Source: Arthrobacter sp042667405 (GTDB taxonomy: Bacteria; Actinomycetota; Actinomycetes; Actinomycetales; Micrococcaceae). Taken from it: a stretch of 64,000 nucleotides of DNA. How positions within the stretch are numbered: position 1 is the first letter of the stretch; each line of letters starts with the position of its first letter. The notes below the pieces were generated by a model. The model was not told the origin of the DNA. It ran no database searches and saw only the letters and a program-made list of their open reading frames with translations. This document shows, piece after piece, positions 16,664 to 26,087 of this stretch. Where the stretch lies: NCBI RefSeq assembly GCF_042667405.1, contig NZ_JBHVAL010000013.1, forward strand, positions 1 through 64,000. The letters run 5' to 3'. Position numbers and translations under genes: made by a program.

Positions 16664-17752
16664 ATGGCACCCACGTCCACCGCTGAGCGCCCAAAAGCAC
16701 GCGCAATTCAGCCAAATCCCGTTGTACAGAGCTACTCAGAGCTCCTCAAGAGCGTCAAAGCAGCAGGCCTTCTTGAGCGTCGCAGCGGCTTCTACATCTG
16801 GGTTTTCGTAGCCCTCATGCTTCTCATGGCCGGAACTTGGCTCGGCTTCGCCCTGATCGGCGAGTCCTGGTATCAACTCCTGATCGCTGCCGCCGTCGGC
16901 ATCCTTTGCACGCAGCTGAGCTTCCTTGCCCATGAGGCAGGACACAAACAGATCTTTGCCTCGCGCCGCGCAAACGACTGGTCGGCCCGACTCCTTGCCA
17001 CCGGAGTGGCCGGCATCAGCTACTCCTGGTGGGAACAGAAGCACGGCGCACACCACAACCATCCCAATGTCATTTCCAAGGACCCCGACATCCGGAATAA
17101 TGCCTTGGTTTTCCATGAAGACGCTGCAGCTGAACGAAAGGGCCGTCTGGCGTTCCTGACGAAGAAACAGGGCTGGTTCTTCTTTCCCCTTCTGACTCTC
17201 CTTGGACTGAGCCTCCAGTTCGATTCGCTGCGCTTTGTCTTCGGAAAGCAGAAAGTACGCCACCGCTGGGTTGAGACTCCCATCCTGGTGGCCAGGCTTA
17301 GTGCCCTCCCCGTGCTGGCCTTCACGTTCCTCCCCATTGGAATGGCCTTCGCCTTCCTCGGGGTTCAGATCATGGTCTACGGCTTCTACATGGGGGCCTC
17401 GTTCGCACCAAACCACAAGGGCATGCCCGTCCTTCCGAAAGACAGCCGGGTGGACTTCCTCAACCGTCAGATCCTCACTTCCCGCAACATTTCCGGCGGA
17501 CGCTTCATGGACTTCCTCCTTGGCGGCCTCAACCGGCAGGTGGAGCACCACCTGTTCCCGGATATGGCGCGGCCCCAGCTTCACAAAGCATCAGCGATAG
17601 TGCGCGAATTCTGTGCCAGGCATTCCATCCCATACACCGAAACAACCCTGGTGCAGTCTTACGGCATCGTGGTCCGGTATCTCAATGACGTGGGCCTGGC
17701 AGCCGGCCGTGGCTTCGACTGCCCCGTAGCTTCGACGCACGGACGCTTCTAG
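16664..17752 (+). CDS. Membrane fatty acid (acyl-lipid or acyl-CoA) desaturase
   Basis: A 362-aa membrane di-iron desaturase. Histidine boxes are HEAGH (90-94), HGAHHNH (127-133) and QVEHH (about 310), with hydrophobic pairs at about 45-85 and 175-260. The QxxHH third box is typical of acyl-lipid or front-end-like desaturases. It would introduce a double bond into membrane fatty acids with an electron donor. The frame opens at GTG 16598; I chose ATG 16664, where the family homology is closest and GGGG precedes. A TATGCT hexamer at 16583 is a likely -10. It is divergent from the arg operon. Confidence 0.88.
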   Translation: MAPTSTAERPKARAIQPNPVVQSYSELLKSVKAAGLLERRSGFYIWVFVALMLLMAGTWLGFALIGESWYQLLIAAAVGILCTQLSFLAHEAGHKQIFASRRANDWSARLLATGVAGISYSWWEQKHGAHHNHPNVISKDPDIRNNALVFHEDAAAERKGRLAFLTKKQGWFFFPLLTLLGLSLQFDSLRFVFGKQKVRHRWVETPILVARLSALPVLAFTFLPIGMAFAFLGVQIMVYGFYMGASFAPNHKGMPVLPKDSRVDFLNRQILTSRNISGGRFMDFLLGGLNRQVEHHLFPDMARPQLHKASAIVREFCARHSIPYTETTLVQSYGIVVRYLNDVGLAAGRGFDCPVASTHGRF

Positions 17753-17837
17753 GCGTTCGACAAGGAAGGCCCCAACCTCCCTAGGATGGATTCTGGAACC
17801 GGGCACCGGAAGGACCGCCCCGGAGTTAGGAGCCACC

Positions 17838-18803
17838 ATGACGCACGCCATCATTGCACAGCAAGCGGGAGGACCCGAGGTCCTTGAGTATGCTTCCGTC
17901 GAAGTACCGGCACCGGGCCCCGGACAGCTGCTGATCAAAGTCGCCGCGACCGGGGTCAACTTCATCGAAACCTACCAGCGCAACGGCACCTACAAAGTGG
18001 CCTACCCCTTCACTCCCGGCGCCGAAGCAGCCGGCGTCGTGGAAGCGGTCGGGGAAGGCGTTGAAGAATTTGCCGTGGGCGACCGCATCGCAACGGCCGA
18101 AGGGACCCGGACGTACGCCGAGTACGCCCTCGTCGAAGCGGCCAAAGCGCTGCCCGTGCCCGCCGGCGTCGACGACCACACAGCAGCCGCCCTGCCACTG
18201 CAGGGAATCACGGCCCACTACCTGATGAACTCCTCCTTCCGGGTAGAGCCCGGCCACACAGTACTTCTGCACGCTGGAGCCGGCGGGGTGGGCCTGCTGT
18301 TGACGCAACTGCTGAAGGCACGCGGAGCCCGCGTCATCACCACGGTGTCCAGTGACGAGAAGGCCGATCTGTCCACCCTGGCCGGTGCCGATGAGGTCCT
18401 GCGCTATGAGGGCTTCGCCGACAAAGTCCGCGAACTTACCGACGGTGAGGGCGTCAACGTGGTGTACGACGGCGTCGGCAAGGACACCTTCGACGATTCC
18501 TTGAAGAGCCTGCGGATCCGCGGCGCCATGGTGCTTTTCGGCGCCGCTTCGGGACCCGTGCCGCCCTTTGACCCGCAGCGGTTGAACGCAGCCGGATCGC
18601 TGACCCTGACCCGGCCGACCATGGCCCACTTCGTTCAGAACGCCCAGGAACGCCGGTGGCGCTCCGCCGAAATTTTCGACGCCGCCGCCAACGGCACGCT
18701 TGCGGTCAGGGTCGGCGCCACGTACCCCTTGGCTGAGGCTGCCCAAGCACACCGTGATCTGGAGGGCCGCCGGACCACCGGCAAGGTCCTGCTGCTGCCT
18801 TAA
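17838..18803 (+). CDS. Quinone oxidoreductase (zinc-free MDR family, QorA-like)
   Basis: A 321-aa medium-chain reductase that reduces quinones with NADPH. It has the GroES-like N-terminal domain, FIETYQRNGTYK (family segment, about 45-56), and the nucleotide-binding loop AGAGGVG (about 150) without the structural zinc cysteines of alcohol dehydrogenases. AGGAG precedes the ATG at 17838. The gene is 118 bp upstream of the Pls-type synthetase on the same strand; co-transcription is possible but unproven. Confidence 0.92.
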   Translation: MTHAIIAQQAGGPEVLEYASVEVPAPGPGQLLIKVAATGVNFIETYQRNGTYKVAYPFTPGAEAAGVVEAVGEGVEEFAVGDRIATAEGTRTYAEYALVEAAKALPVPAGVDDHTAAALPLQGITAHYLMNSSFRVEPGHTVLLHAGAGGVGLLLTQLLKARGARVITTVSSDEKADLSTLAGADEVLRYEGFADKVRELTDGEGVNVVYDGVGKDTFDDSLKSLRIRGAMVLFGAASGPVPPFDPQRLNAAGSLTLTRPTMAHFVQNAQERRWRSAEIFDAAANGTLAVRVGATYPLAEAAQAHRDLEGRRTTGKVLLLP

Positions 18804-18921
18804 GGCCAGCGCCCGGCGCCCCAACTCCTGGTAGCTCCCAAGCCAACAGCAGAACAACGGAATGTGACGTGGAGGAAACCATCGACACCTTTTGTTCACC
18901 TTCCTGGGAAAAGCTGACCCT

Positions 18922-21900
18922 GTGAGCACAGAACATCCCGTGGGGGCCGGGCAGCCACCTGCCCTGACTACCTATCGCCCGCAGTTGCCAGGTGGCACTG
19001 CAGCACCTGCCGAACGCACGCTGGTGGACATCCTGGAGGCCACTGCGGCGTCCTTCCCGGAGTCCTCGGCGCTGGACGACGGGCATAAGTCACTGAGCTA
19101 CAACGAGCTGCTCGCCTCGGTGAAGTTCTTCGCGCGCACCCTGAACGCGGCCGGACTGGGACGCGGTGCGAAAATCGGCGTCCGCATCCCGTCCGGAACC
19201 AACGAGCTCTACATCGCCATCCTCGGCATCCTCATGGCCGGAGCCGCCTATGTGCCGGTGGATGCTGACGATCCCGATGAACGCGCGCGCCTGGTCTTTG
19301 GCGAAGCCAAGGTGGCGGCTGTCATTGGTGCAGGACTCGACGTCCAGCTTTCCCAAGCTGCCGGGGCAGCTGGTAAAGGGTCCAGCAAGCCGGGCCTGGA
19401 TGACGATTCGTGGATCATCTTTACCTCTGGCTCCACCGGCACCCCCAAGGGTGTGGCCGTCAAACACCGTTCCTCAGCTGCCTTCGTGGACGCCGAAGCC
19501 CGGATATTCCTTCAGGCCGAACCCATTGGTCCCCAGGACCGCGTACTCGCGGGCCTGTCAGTTGCCTTTGACGCCTCCTGTGAAGAGATGTGGCTTGCCT
19601 GGCGCCACGGTGCATGCCTCGTACCCGCTCCCCGCGCGTTGGTGCGGACCGGCATGGACCTGGGACCATGGCTGATCAACCACGGCATCACAGTAGTCTC
19701 CACTGTGCCCACCCTTGCGGCCCTGTGGCCGGCCGAGGCGTTGGAAAATGTCCGGCTGCTCATCTTCGGCGGCGAGGCCTGCCCACCTGAACTGGCTGAG
19801 CGGCTGGCCGTTGACGGTCGCGAAGTCTGGAACACCTACGGACCCACGGAAGCCACGGTCGTAGCCTGCGCCGCTCCCCTCGGCGGACCCGGCCCCGTCC
19901 GGATCGGTCTGCCGCTTGATGGATGGGACCTCGCCGTCGTCGATACCGACGGCATCCCGGTGGAAGAAGGCGAAATCGGCGAACTGATCATCGGCGGAGT
20001 CGGCCTGGCCCGCTACCTCGATCCGGCCAAGGATGCCGAGAAGTACGCCCCCATGCCGACTTTGGCTTGGGACCGCGCGCACCGCTCCGGGGACCTGGTG
20101 CGGTACGAAGCCGAGGGCCTGATCTTCATGGGCCGGGCCGATGAGCAGGTGAAGCTCGGTGGCCGCCGGATCGAGCTCGGTGAAGTCGATGCCGCGCTCC
20201 AGTCTCTGCCGGGAGTGGCGGGCGCCGCAGCAGCCGTTCAGACCACGGCTGCCGGCAACCAGATTCTGGTGGGCTACCTGGCGCCCGCAGACGGCGTGGA
20301 GCTCAACCTCGATGACGCCCGAACGCTGCTCTCCGGCACCCTGCCTGCGGCACTGATTCCCCTGCTGACGGTGGTGGATTCATTGCCCACCAAGACCAGC
20401 GGCAAAGTTGACCGCCATGCACTCCCCTGGCCGCTGGCCGGCGCCGCTGACGCCGATGCCGGCAAGGCTCCACTGAACCTTCCCGATGACGCCCATTGGA
20501 TTGTCGACCAGTGGGAGTCCGTCCTTGGCAGCCCGGTCGGGTCACTCGATGCCGACTTCTTCGCCTACGGCGGCGGTTCCCTGGCCGCTGCCCAGCTCGT
20601 CTCCGCTCTTCGCGTCCGCTATCCCACCATCACTGTGGCCGACATCTACGCGACACCGCGCGTCGGGGCATTGATCGAAGCGGCCCGGCAGTCCCTGCCC
20701 GACGGCGGCATGCCGGCTCCCGCTGGAGAGCGCACCGTCCGGCCCACCGCCTTGAAGTCGCAGATTTTCCAGGTGCTCATGGGAGTGCCGTTGCACATCC
20801 TGGTGGCAATGCGGTGGCTCACCTACCTCATGGCGGCCAACAACTTGCTGGCAGCCTTTGCCGGTTTCTCCGCGGCCCCCGAGGTGTCGTGGTGGTGGAT
20901 CGGGTTGTCCTGGCTGGTCTTCGTCAGCCCCCTGGGTCGAATGGCAATTTCCGTGCTGGCAGCGCGGGTCCTGCTCGGAAGAGTCGAACCGGGGACCTAT
21001 CCGCGTTCCGGCAAGACACATCTGCGGCTGTGGCTTGCCGAACAGATCCAGGATCTTTCCGGCGCCATTGGCCTGGCCAGCGCACCGTTTGTGCCCTACT
21101 ACGCCCGGGCACTCGGCGCGCGGATCGGAAAGGATGTGCACCTGCACTCCTTGCCGCCTGTCACCGGGCTCCTGTCCTTGGGAAACGGGGCCAACATTGA
21201 GCCGGAAGTGGACCTATCCGGCTGGTGGGTGGATGGCGATTGGGTCCATATCGGCCATGTCCACGTTGGAGCGGGTGCGGTGGTGGGGTCGCGAAGCACG
21301 CTCATGCCCGGGGCAACCATCGGCGCCGGGGCCCACGTAGAGCCCGGCTCCGCAGTTTTCGGCAAGGTCAAAGCGGGACATTTGGTGGCAGGGTCACCTG
21401 CTCAAAGGCGAGGTAAAGCCAAGCACGAGTGGCCGGAGGCGGTAACGCGTCGTTCTGCTGTGGATCGTTTGTGGCTGGCTGCCTTCGCGGGCGCCTCGGC
21501 CTTGCTGTCCCTGATCCCCTACATCTCTGCCTTCGCCGGCGCCCTGGTGGTTCTGACCTTTATCCGGGGCCATGATTCCTTGGAAACTGCAGTGCCGCAG
21601 ATTGCCCTGTCCGTGCCCTTGGCAGCACTGGTGTGGTTCCTAGGGAACCTGGTTTTGATCCTGATCGTGGCCCGGCTCCTTGGCTTGGGCCTCAAAGAGG
21701 GCTATTACCGGGTCCGCAGCAGGGTCGGCTGGCAGGTGTGGGCCACTGAGCGGTTGCTGGACATGGCCCGTGATCTCCTGTTTCCCATCTACGCCAGCCT
21801 GTTTACCCCCGTCTGGCTTCGTTTGCTGGGAGCCAAGGTGGGCAGGAACGTGGAAGCCTCCACTGTGCTGCTGGTACCCAAGATGACCACCATTGGTGAT

Positions 21901-22878
21901 GGCGCTTTCCTTGCCGATGACACCATGGTGGCCTCTTACGAACTTGGCGGCGGCTGGATGAAGATCGCTCCGGCAAAGATCGGCAAGCGCTCGTTCCTGG
22001 GCAACTCCGGCATGACTGCGGCAGGACGCAATGTTCCCAAGAATTCCCTCGTAGCGGTGCTCTCCGCCACCCCCGCGAAGGCAAAGTCCGGAACGTCGTG
22101 GCTCGGCAGTCCGCCGGTCCGGTTGCGCCGCACCGCCGTCGACGCCGACCAGAGCCGCACCTTCCAGCCGCCGTTCAAACTGAAGCTGGCCCGTGCTCTC
22201 TGGGAGCTGTGCCGTTTGGTGCCCGTTGTCCTCACCGTCGCCATTGCCGTCGCCGTCATGGTGGTCCTTGACTTCATTGCCCGCGGTTGGGGTTATTGGA
22301 TCGCTGCCCTCCTGGGCGGTGTGGTGATGCTGGCCGCAGGCGGCGTAGCAGCACTGAGTTCGGTGGTGGCCAAGTGGGTGTTGGTAGGAAGCATTCGGTC
22401 CGGCGAACACCCCTTGTGGAGCTCCTTCATCTGGCGAAACGAGGTGGTGGACACCTTCATCGAAATGGTCAGTGCGCCGTGGTTTGCCCGCTCTGCCGCC
22501 GGAACACCAGCCTTGGTGTGGTGGCTGCGGGGGCTCGGCGCCAAGATTGGACGCGGGACCTGGTGCGAAAGCTACTGGCTGCCCGAAGCCGACCTCGTAA
22601 CGCTCGGCGAGAACTCCACCGTCAACCGGGGTTGTGTAGTCCAAACCCACCTGTTCCACGATCGCGTCATGAGCCTGGACACGGTGACGCTGGGCAAGGG
22701 GGCAACGATGGGCCCACACGGCGTCATCCTTCCCGCCGCCAGCATCGGCGACGGCGGAACGGTTGGACCGGCGTCGTTGGTGATGCGCGGGGAGACCGTC
22801 CCGGCGGGGACGTACTGGATGGGCAACCCGGTGAGCCCCTGGGTGGGTCCGACAGCAGAACCGCCCCGCCTCAAGTAG
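18922..22878 (+). CDS. Pls-type membrane nonribosomal peptide synthetase (A-PCP-TM with three C-terminal domains)
   Basis: A single-module NRPS of 1318 aa. An adenylation domain (about 35-500, core motif FTSGSTGTPKG at 167-177, later NTYGPTEATVV) is followed by a carrier domain with the phosphopantetheine Ser553 in GGGSLAAAQ. Then come three pairs of membrane helices (about 630-690, 850-920, 1095-1150), each followed by a hexapeptide-like soluble domain (about 750-830, 960-1060, 1190-1315). There is no condensation or thioesterase domain. This is the architecture of epsilon-poly-L-lysine synthase (Pls) and its relatives, which make amino-acid homopolymers. The substrate cannot be read reliably here. 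GTG 18922 is chosen; TTG 18892 is possible. The M1 peptidase gene follows after 11 bp. Confidence 0.88.
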   Translation: MSTEHPVGAGQPPALTTYRPQLPGGTAAPAERTLVDILEATAASFPESSALDDGHKSLSYNELLASVKFFARTLNAAGLGRGAKIGVRIPSGTNELYIAILGILMAGAAYVPVDADDPDERARLVFGEAKVAAVIGAGLDVQLSQAAGAAGKGSSKPGLDDDSWIIFTSGSTGTPKGVAVKHRSSAAFVDAEARIFLQAEPIGPQDRVLAGLSVAFDASCEEMWLAWRHGACLVPAPRALVRTGMDLGPWLINHGITVVSTVPTLAALWPAEALENVRLLIFGGEACPPELAERLAVDGREVWNTYGPTEATVVACAAPLGGPGPVRIGLPLDGWDLAVVDTDGIPVEEGEIGELIIGGVGLARYLDPAKDAEKYAPMPTLAWDRAHRSGDLVRYEAEGLIFMGRADEQVKLGGRRIELGEVDAALQSLPGVAGAAAAVQTTAAGNQILVGYLAPADGVELNLDDARTLLSGTLPAALIPLLTVVDSLPTKTSGKVDRHALPWPLAGAADADAGKAPLNLPDDAHWIVDQWESVLGSPVGSLDADFFAYGGGSLAAAQLVSALRVRYPTITVADIYATPRVGALIEAARQSLPDGGMPAPAGERTVRPTALKSQIFQVLMGVPLHILVAMRWLTYLMAANNLLAAFAGFSAAPEVSWWWIGLSWLVFVSPLGRMAISVLAARVLLGRVEPGTYPRSGKTHLRLWLAEQIQDLSGAIGLASAPFVPYYARALGARIGKDVHLHSLPPVTGLLSLGNGANIEPEVDLSGWWVDGDWVHIGHVHVGAGAVVGSRSTLMPGATIGAGAHVEPGSAVFGKVKAGHLVAGSPAQRRGKAKHEWPEAVTRRSAVDRLWLAAFAGASALLSLIPYISAFAGALVVLTFIRGHDSLETAVPQIALSVPLAALVWFLGNLVLILIVARLLGLGLKEGYYRVRSRVGWQVWATERLLDMARDLLFPIYASLFTPVWLRLLGAKVGRNVEASTVLLVPKMTTIGDGAFLADDTMVASYELGGGWMKIAPAKIGKRSFLGNSGMTAAGRNVPKNSLVAVLSATPAKAKSGTSWLGSPPVRLRRTAVDADQSRTFQPPFKLKLARALWELCRLVPVVLTVAIAVAVMVVLDFIARGWGYWIAALLGGVVMLAAGGVAALSSVVAKWVLVGSIRSGEHPLWSSFIWRNEVVDTFIEMVSAPWFARSAAGTPALVWWLRGLGAKIGRGTWCESYWLPEADLVTLGENSTVNRGCVVQTHLFHDRVMSLDTVTLGKGATMGPHGVILPAASIGDGGTVGPASLVMRGETVPAGTYWMGNPVSPWVGPTAEPPRLK

Positions 22879-22889
22879 ATTGGGAGCTA

Positions 22890-24230
22890 ATGACTGCACC
22901 CATCAGCACCCCCAGTACCGACCCCTACACCTTGGATCACGGCAGCACGGGCTACCGGGTAAACCGGTATGAACTGGACCTCGACGTCAGGCTGGGCAGC
23001 AACAAACTGATCGGCAGGGCTGTCCTGCACTGCACGGCTCTTCAGGCGACCACCCAGGTGGTGCTGGACCTTGTGGGGTTGCGGGCATCCAAGATCCAGC
23101 TGGACGGCAAAAAACTGCAGAAATTCAGCCAACGGGCCGAGCACCTGGTGCTCACCCCCGCGTCCGCGATCAAATCCGGGCAACGGTTCACACTGGATAT
23201 CCGCTATGAGGGGAACCCGCAGCCCCGCCGTGGACTGTGGGGAGATGTCGGGTGGGAGGAACTCAACGACGGCGTACTGGTTGCCGGCCAGCCGAACGGC
23301 GCCGCATCCTGGTTCCCCTGCAATGACCACCCGCGCTACAAGTCCACATTCCTCATCTCCGTAACCACCGACGAGAACTACCGGCCGGTCTGCAACGGCA
23401 AGCTGGTGTCCCACTCCCGCAAGTCGAGCCGTGAAACCTGGGTCTACGAGCAAGTCGAGCCCATGGCAACGTATCTGGCCACCGTTCAAATTGGCCGGTA
23501 CATCAAGGTCCCGCTCCGCGCGGAGGATACCCATCAAAGGGTTCCCCAGTTCGTCGCTGTGACAGCCGGGATGGCCGGGGATGCCTTGGAAGGCCTGCGG
23601 CGCCAGCCGGACATGATGAAAACTTTCGAGGACTGCTTCGGCCCCTACCCGTTCGTCGACTACACATCCGTGGTCACGGAAGACGAACTCGAAATACCGT
23701 TGGAAGCCCAGACGGTCTCCATTTTCGGGCGGAACCACATGGAGGAAGCTTGGGATTCGCAGCGGCTGATCGCCCATGAGCTTTCCCATCAGTGGTTCGG
23801 CAATTCGCTGACAGTCAGCACCTGGAAAGACATCTGGCTCCACGAGGGATTCGCCTGCTACGCCGAATGGCTGTGGTCCGAGGAGTCCGGGACCATGACT
23901 GTTGCCGCACGCGCTACGGCTGCATGGAAGAAGCTCGACGCCGGGGCCCAGGACCTGCTGGTCGGGGACCCCGGGCCTGAGCTCATGTTCGATGACAGGG
24001 TCTACAAGCGTGGGGCTCTGGCTGTTCATGCCCTGCGCATGGCAGCCGGGGATGAGGCGTTCTTCGCTTTCCTGCAGCATTGGACAGCCGGGAACCGGCA
24101 CGGGTCGGTGTCCACGGAGTCGTTCATTGCAGCAGCGGATGCCTTCATTCCCGGCCTCGACGCCGCGGAAATCCTCAACCCGTGGTTGTACGAGGGTCCG
24201 CTGCCTCCAATGCCCCCGTCCAACCGGTAG
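22890..24230 (+). CDS. M1-family zinc aminopeptidase
   Basis: A 446-aa peptidase with the gluzincin site HELSH at 296-300 and Glu319, the exact HEXXH-X18-E spacing, in a WFGN and HEGFACY context. The exopeptidase GAMEN motif is replaced by IPLEAQ, as in an actinobacterial M1 subgroup. It has the N-terminal beta domain and catalytic domain but only a short C-terminal part, so it is about half the length of PepN. No signal peptide is evident. ATG 22890 has GGGAG in front and starts 11 bp after the Pls gene, so the two are surely co-transcribed. A membrane-associated zinc aminopeptidase that degrades epsilon-poly-lysine is known in Streptomyces albulus, making product turnover a natural hypothesis. 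Confidence 0.92.
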   Translation: MTAPISTPSTDPYTLDHGSTGYRVNRYELDLDVRLGSNKLIGRAVLHCTALQATTQVVLDLVGLRASKIQLDGKKLQKFSQRAEHLVLTPASAIKSGQRFTLDIRYEGNPQPRRGLWGDVGWEELNDGVLVAGQPNGAASWFPCNDHPRYKSTFLISVTTDENYRPVCNGKLVSHSRKSSRETWVYEQVEPMATYLATVQIGRYIKVPLRAEDTHQRVPQFVAVTAGMAGDALEGLRRQPDMMKTFEDCFGPYPFVDYTSVVTEDELEIPLEAQTVSIFGRNHMEEAWDSQRLIAHELSHQWFGNSLTVSTWKDIWLHEGFACYAEWLWSEESGTMTVAARATAAWKKLDAGAQDLLVGDPGPELMFDDRVYKRGALAVHALRMAAGDEAFFAFLQHWTAGNRHGSVSTESFIAAADAFIPGLDAAEILNPWLYEGPLPPMPPSNR

Positions 24231-24861
24231 CGATCGCCCCCACCAGGTCCATCTCGTCGTGGGCTGACAAGTCCAAATCCGATAATCCGTCTCTCTCGAG
24301 CACGTCCACTTCCGCGGGGTTTCGACGCAGGCCCTCCCCTGTCATCTTCAGCCAGGCCTCCTTGCGTGCCCAAAGACGGGTGCGTTGCCTACTCTGCTGG
24401 GCGCCGGGGATTGCGGCCATGAATTCTTTCTCCTGTTCCGTCAGGGCGACGTCGTTGAAGCCCACGAAATCCGTGGCACCGACCACTTCAAGGTCCACTC
24501 CCAGCAGGAAACCTTGCGGAGGATGTACGACGCCGGCCAGCAGCACCCAGCCCGATGCCCGGGAGGCGCTGAGCGCCAAAGGAGCCCGACCGCCGTCGAG
24601 CATGAAACCGGGCCTGCCGTGGTCCTGGCCGGGACCGCACTGCGGGCAGCGGTAATCGGGCGTGAGCCGCGTGGAGTTGACGCCAAGGAGCGAGGCGGCA
24701 AATTGCTGGAGCGCGATCCTGCCGGCGACGAACCCGTCCCGGTCTGCCGGGTTGGCGAAGCGGTGGGCCCGCTGGCGGGCCCGTTCGCCCAGCTCCGCGG
24801 GAATGATTGCCGGAAGGGGCACGTCGCTGAGCTTGCGCAACTCCACCATGGGGTTACCCAC
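24175..24861 (-). CDS. 4'-phosphopantetheinyl transferase (Sfp-type)
   Basis: A 228-aa Sfp-family enzyme that transfers phosphopantetheine from CoA to carrier-protein serines. Magnesium-site motif GVDLE is at 121-125 and WARKEAWLKMTG at 164-175. A CPQC pair at 72-75 is unusual and might bind a metal. The start GTG 24861 is set by AAAGGAG at ideal spacing, in preference to an upstream TTG. It is convergent with the M1 peptidase gene and overlaps it by 56 bp. It is the obvious candidate to activate the carrier domain of the Pls-type synthetase two genes away. Confidence 0.9.
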   Translation of the reverse strand: MGNPMVELRKLSDVPLPAIIPAELGERARQRAHRFANPADRDGFVAGRIALQQFAASLLGVNSTRLTPDYRCPQCGPGQDHGRPGFMLDGGRAPLALSASRASGWVLLAGVVHPPQGFLLGVDLEVVGATDFVGFNDVALTEQEKEFMAAIPGAQQSRQRTRLWARKEAWLKMTGEGLRRNPAEVDVLERDGLSDLDLSAHDEMDLVGAIATGWTGALEAADPRTTTG

Positions 24862-24914
24862 GGATCTCCTTTGCAATTCTCCTCCACGCCAGAGGTTTTT
24901 GGACTGGACCAGCT

Positions 24915-25898
24915 TCAGACTATCCTCCTGCCATCCGGATACAGGCGTTTGCCCATGTGCTTGGGCGTACGGAGAACTATGGACCGGTCACCGATCTCAA
25001 CAGAAGGCAAGCGTTCGCCCAGCTGCCTCTCCAAGACGGCCATGTCTTCGACGCGCCTGAGCCGCACCGACAACACCAAGGAATACTGACCTCCGGTCGT
25101 GGCGACGAACCGTGCCACATCCAGCCCCGCCAAGCCAGCGGCGACAGAATCGACCTTTGCGGGAGGCACCCGCAGGAAATACCAGACGCTGACCGGCCAC
25201 GGTGAGAAAGTGCGCGCAATATCAAGCCGCACCACCACCCGCTGGGCACCCAGGATGTTCGACAGCGCCCCTTTGGCCCGCGCCGGGCTGATGCGAAGCC
25301 ACTGAGCCAGGTCAGAGACTGATGCGCGCCCGTCGATGAGGAGAATGCGCGTAAGATCGTCCTCCACGGAGTCCGGAACCAAGGACTTACCGGCGTGCGG
25401 CGGAGGCACAGCCCGTTCCAAGGCCCTGACTTCGTTCTCGTGCAGCGACTTCAACCGCCAATTCTGAGCATCCGTGAGAATCCGGATGATCCGGTGGGTC
25501 CGGGTGCTGGTAATTCCCGCAAAAGTGGGCAGCCGTTCCAGGAGAAACATTGTCAGCTCGGCCTCCGACGTGCACAGGACGCACAACACCAGGTCCTGGC
25601 TTCCGGCCGTCTGATCAATGGTGATGACAACCCGCTCCCGGGCCAAGGCATTAACAATCCCAACCAACGTCGACGGGATGCAGCTGATCTCTACCACCGC
25701 CCCTACGGACCTGGCCCCCGCGCCGCGATAGGACGTCATCCACGCCAGGCCTGTTTCCTGGAGAACGGCCCAGCGACGAGTCAAAGTGACTGCATCCGCT
25801 CCGACGATGGAGGACAACGCGGTCCACGGGGCGCGCGGCCGTACTTGCAGGGCGTGCAACAACCGCAGATCACGCTCATCGAATTCGATGTCCCGCAC
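24915..25898 (-). CDS. Lrp/AsnC-family regulator with two tandem modules
   Basis: A 327-aa regulator with two copies of the Lrp layout. An N-terminal HTH (FDERDLRLLHALQVRPRAPW, about 7-55) and RAM-like domain (about 65-150) are followed by a second HTH (about 180-225, with DDLTRILLIDGRASVSDLA) and a second RAM-like domain (about 235-310). Typical Lrp proteins are about 150 aa, so this is the double-length actinobacterial form. It starts at GTG 25898 with AGGTGG in front. It is divergent from a membrane protein gene across 189 bp containing a palindrome, its probable operator. Confidence 0.85.
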   Translation of the reverse strand: MRDIEFDERDLRLLHALQVRPRAPWTALSSIVGADAVTLTRRWAVLQETGLAWMTSYRGAGARSVGAVVEISCIPSTLVGIVNALARERVVITIDQTAGSQDLVLCVLCTSEAELTMFLLERLPTFAGITSTRTHRIIRILTDAQNWRLKSLHENEVRALERAVPPPHAGKSLVPDSVEDDLTRILLIDGRASVSDLAQWLRISPARAKGALSNILGAQRVVVRLDIARTFSPWPVSVWYFLRVPPAKVDSVAAGLAGLDVARFVATTGGQYSLVLSVRLRRVEDMAVLERQLGERLPSVEIGDRSIVLRTPKHMGKRLYPDGRRIV

Positions 25899-26010
25899 CG
25901 CTTGCCACCTGCCTCAGCTTCCCCGTAGTGGGGCACACCAATTATGACCCTCCTCTGTTTGGGCCCCAAACCCTTGCGATCGGCCATCACGCGTCACGAA
26001 CGTGGAACTG

Positions 26011-26033
26011 GCACACATGTATAAATGGTGTGC
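26011..26033. promoter_or_regulatory. Palindromic operator candidate between lrp-like gene and membrane protein gene
   Basis: GCACAC (26011-26016) and GTGTGC (26028-26033) are perfect inverted repeats around an AT-rich centre containing TATAAAT (26020-26026), which could be the -10 of the rightward gene. Lrp-type regulators commonly bind such sites in divergent regions. No other gene-like signal is seen in 25899-26087. Confidence 0.45.
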
Positions 26034-26087
26034 GTTCTGCGCACCTCTTGGTTGACGCACCATTTGGTTTAACAGAAGGCATGTGAA

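Noticed and set aside
22287..22889. Extended start of the M1 peptidase inside the Pls gene
   Set aside because: The upstream part is an out-of-frame shadow of Pls, and a good ribosome-binding site precedes ATG 22890.
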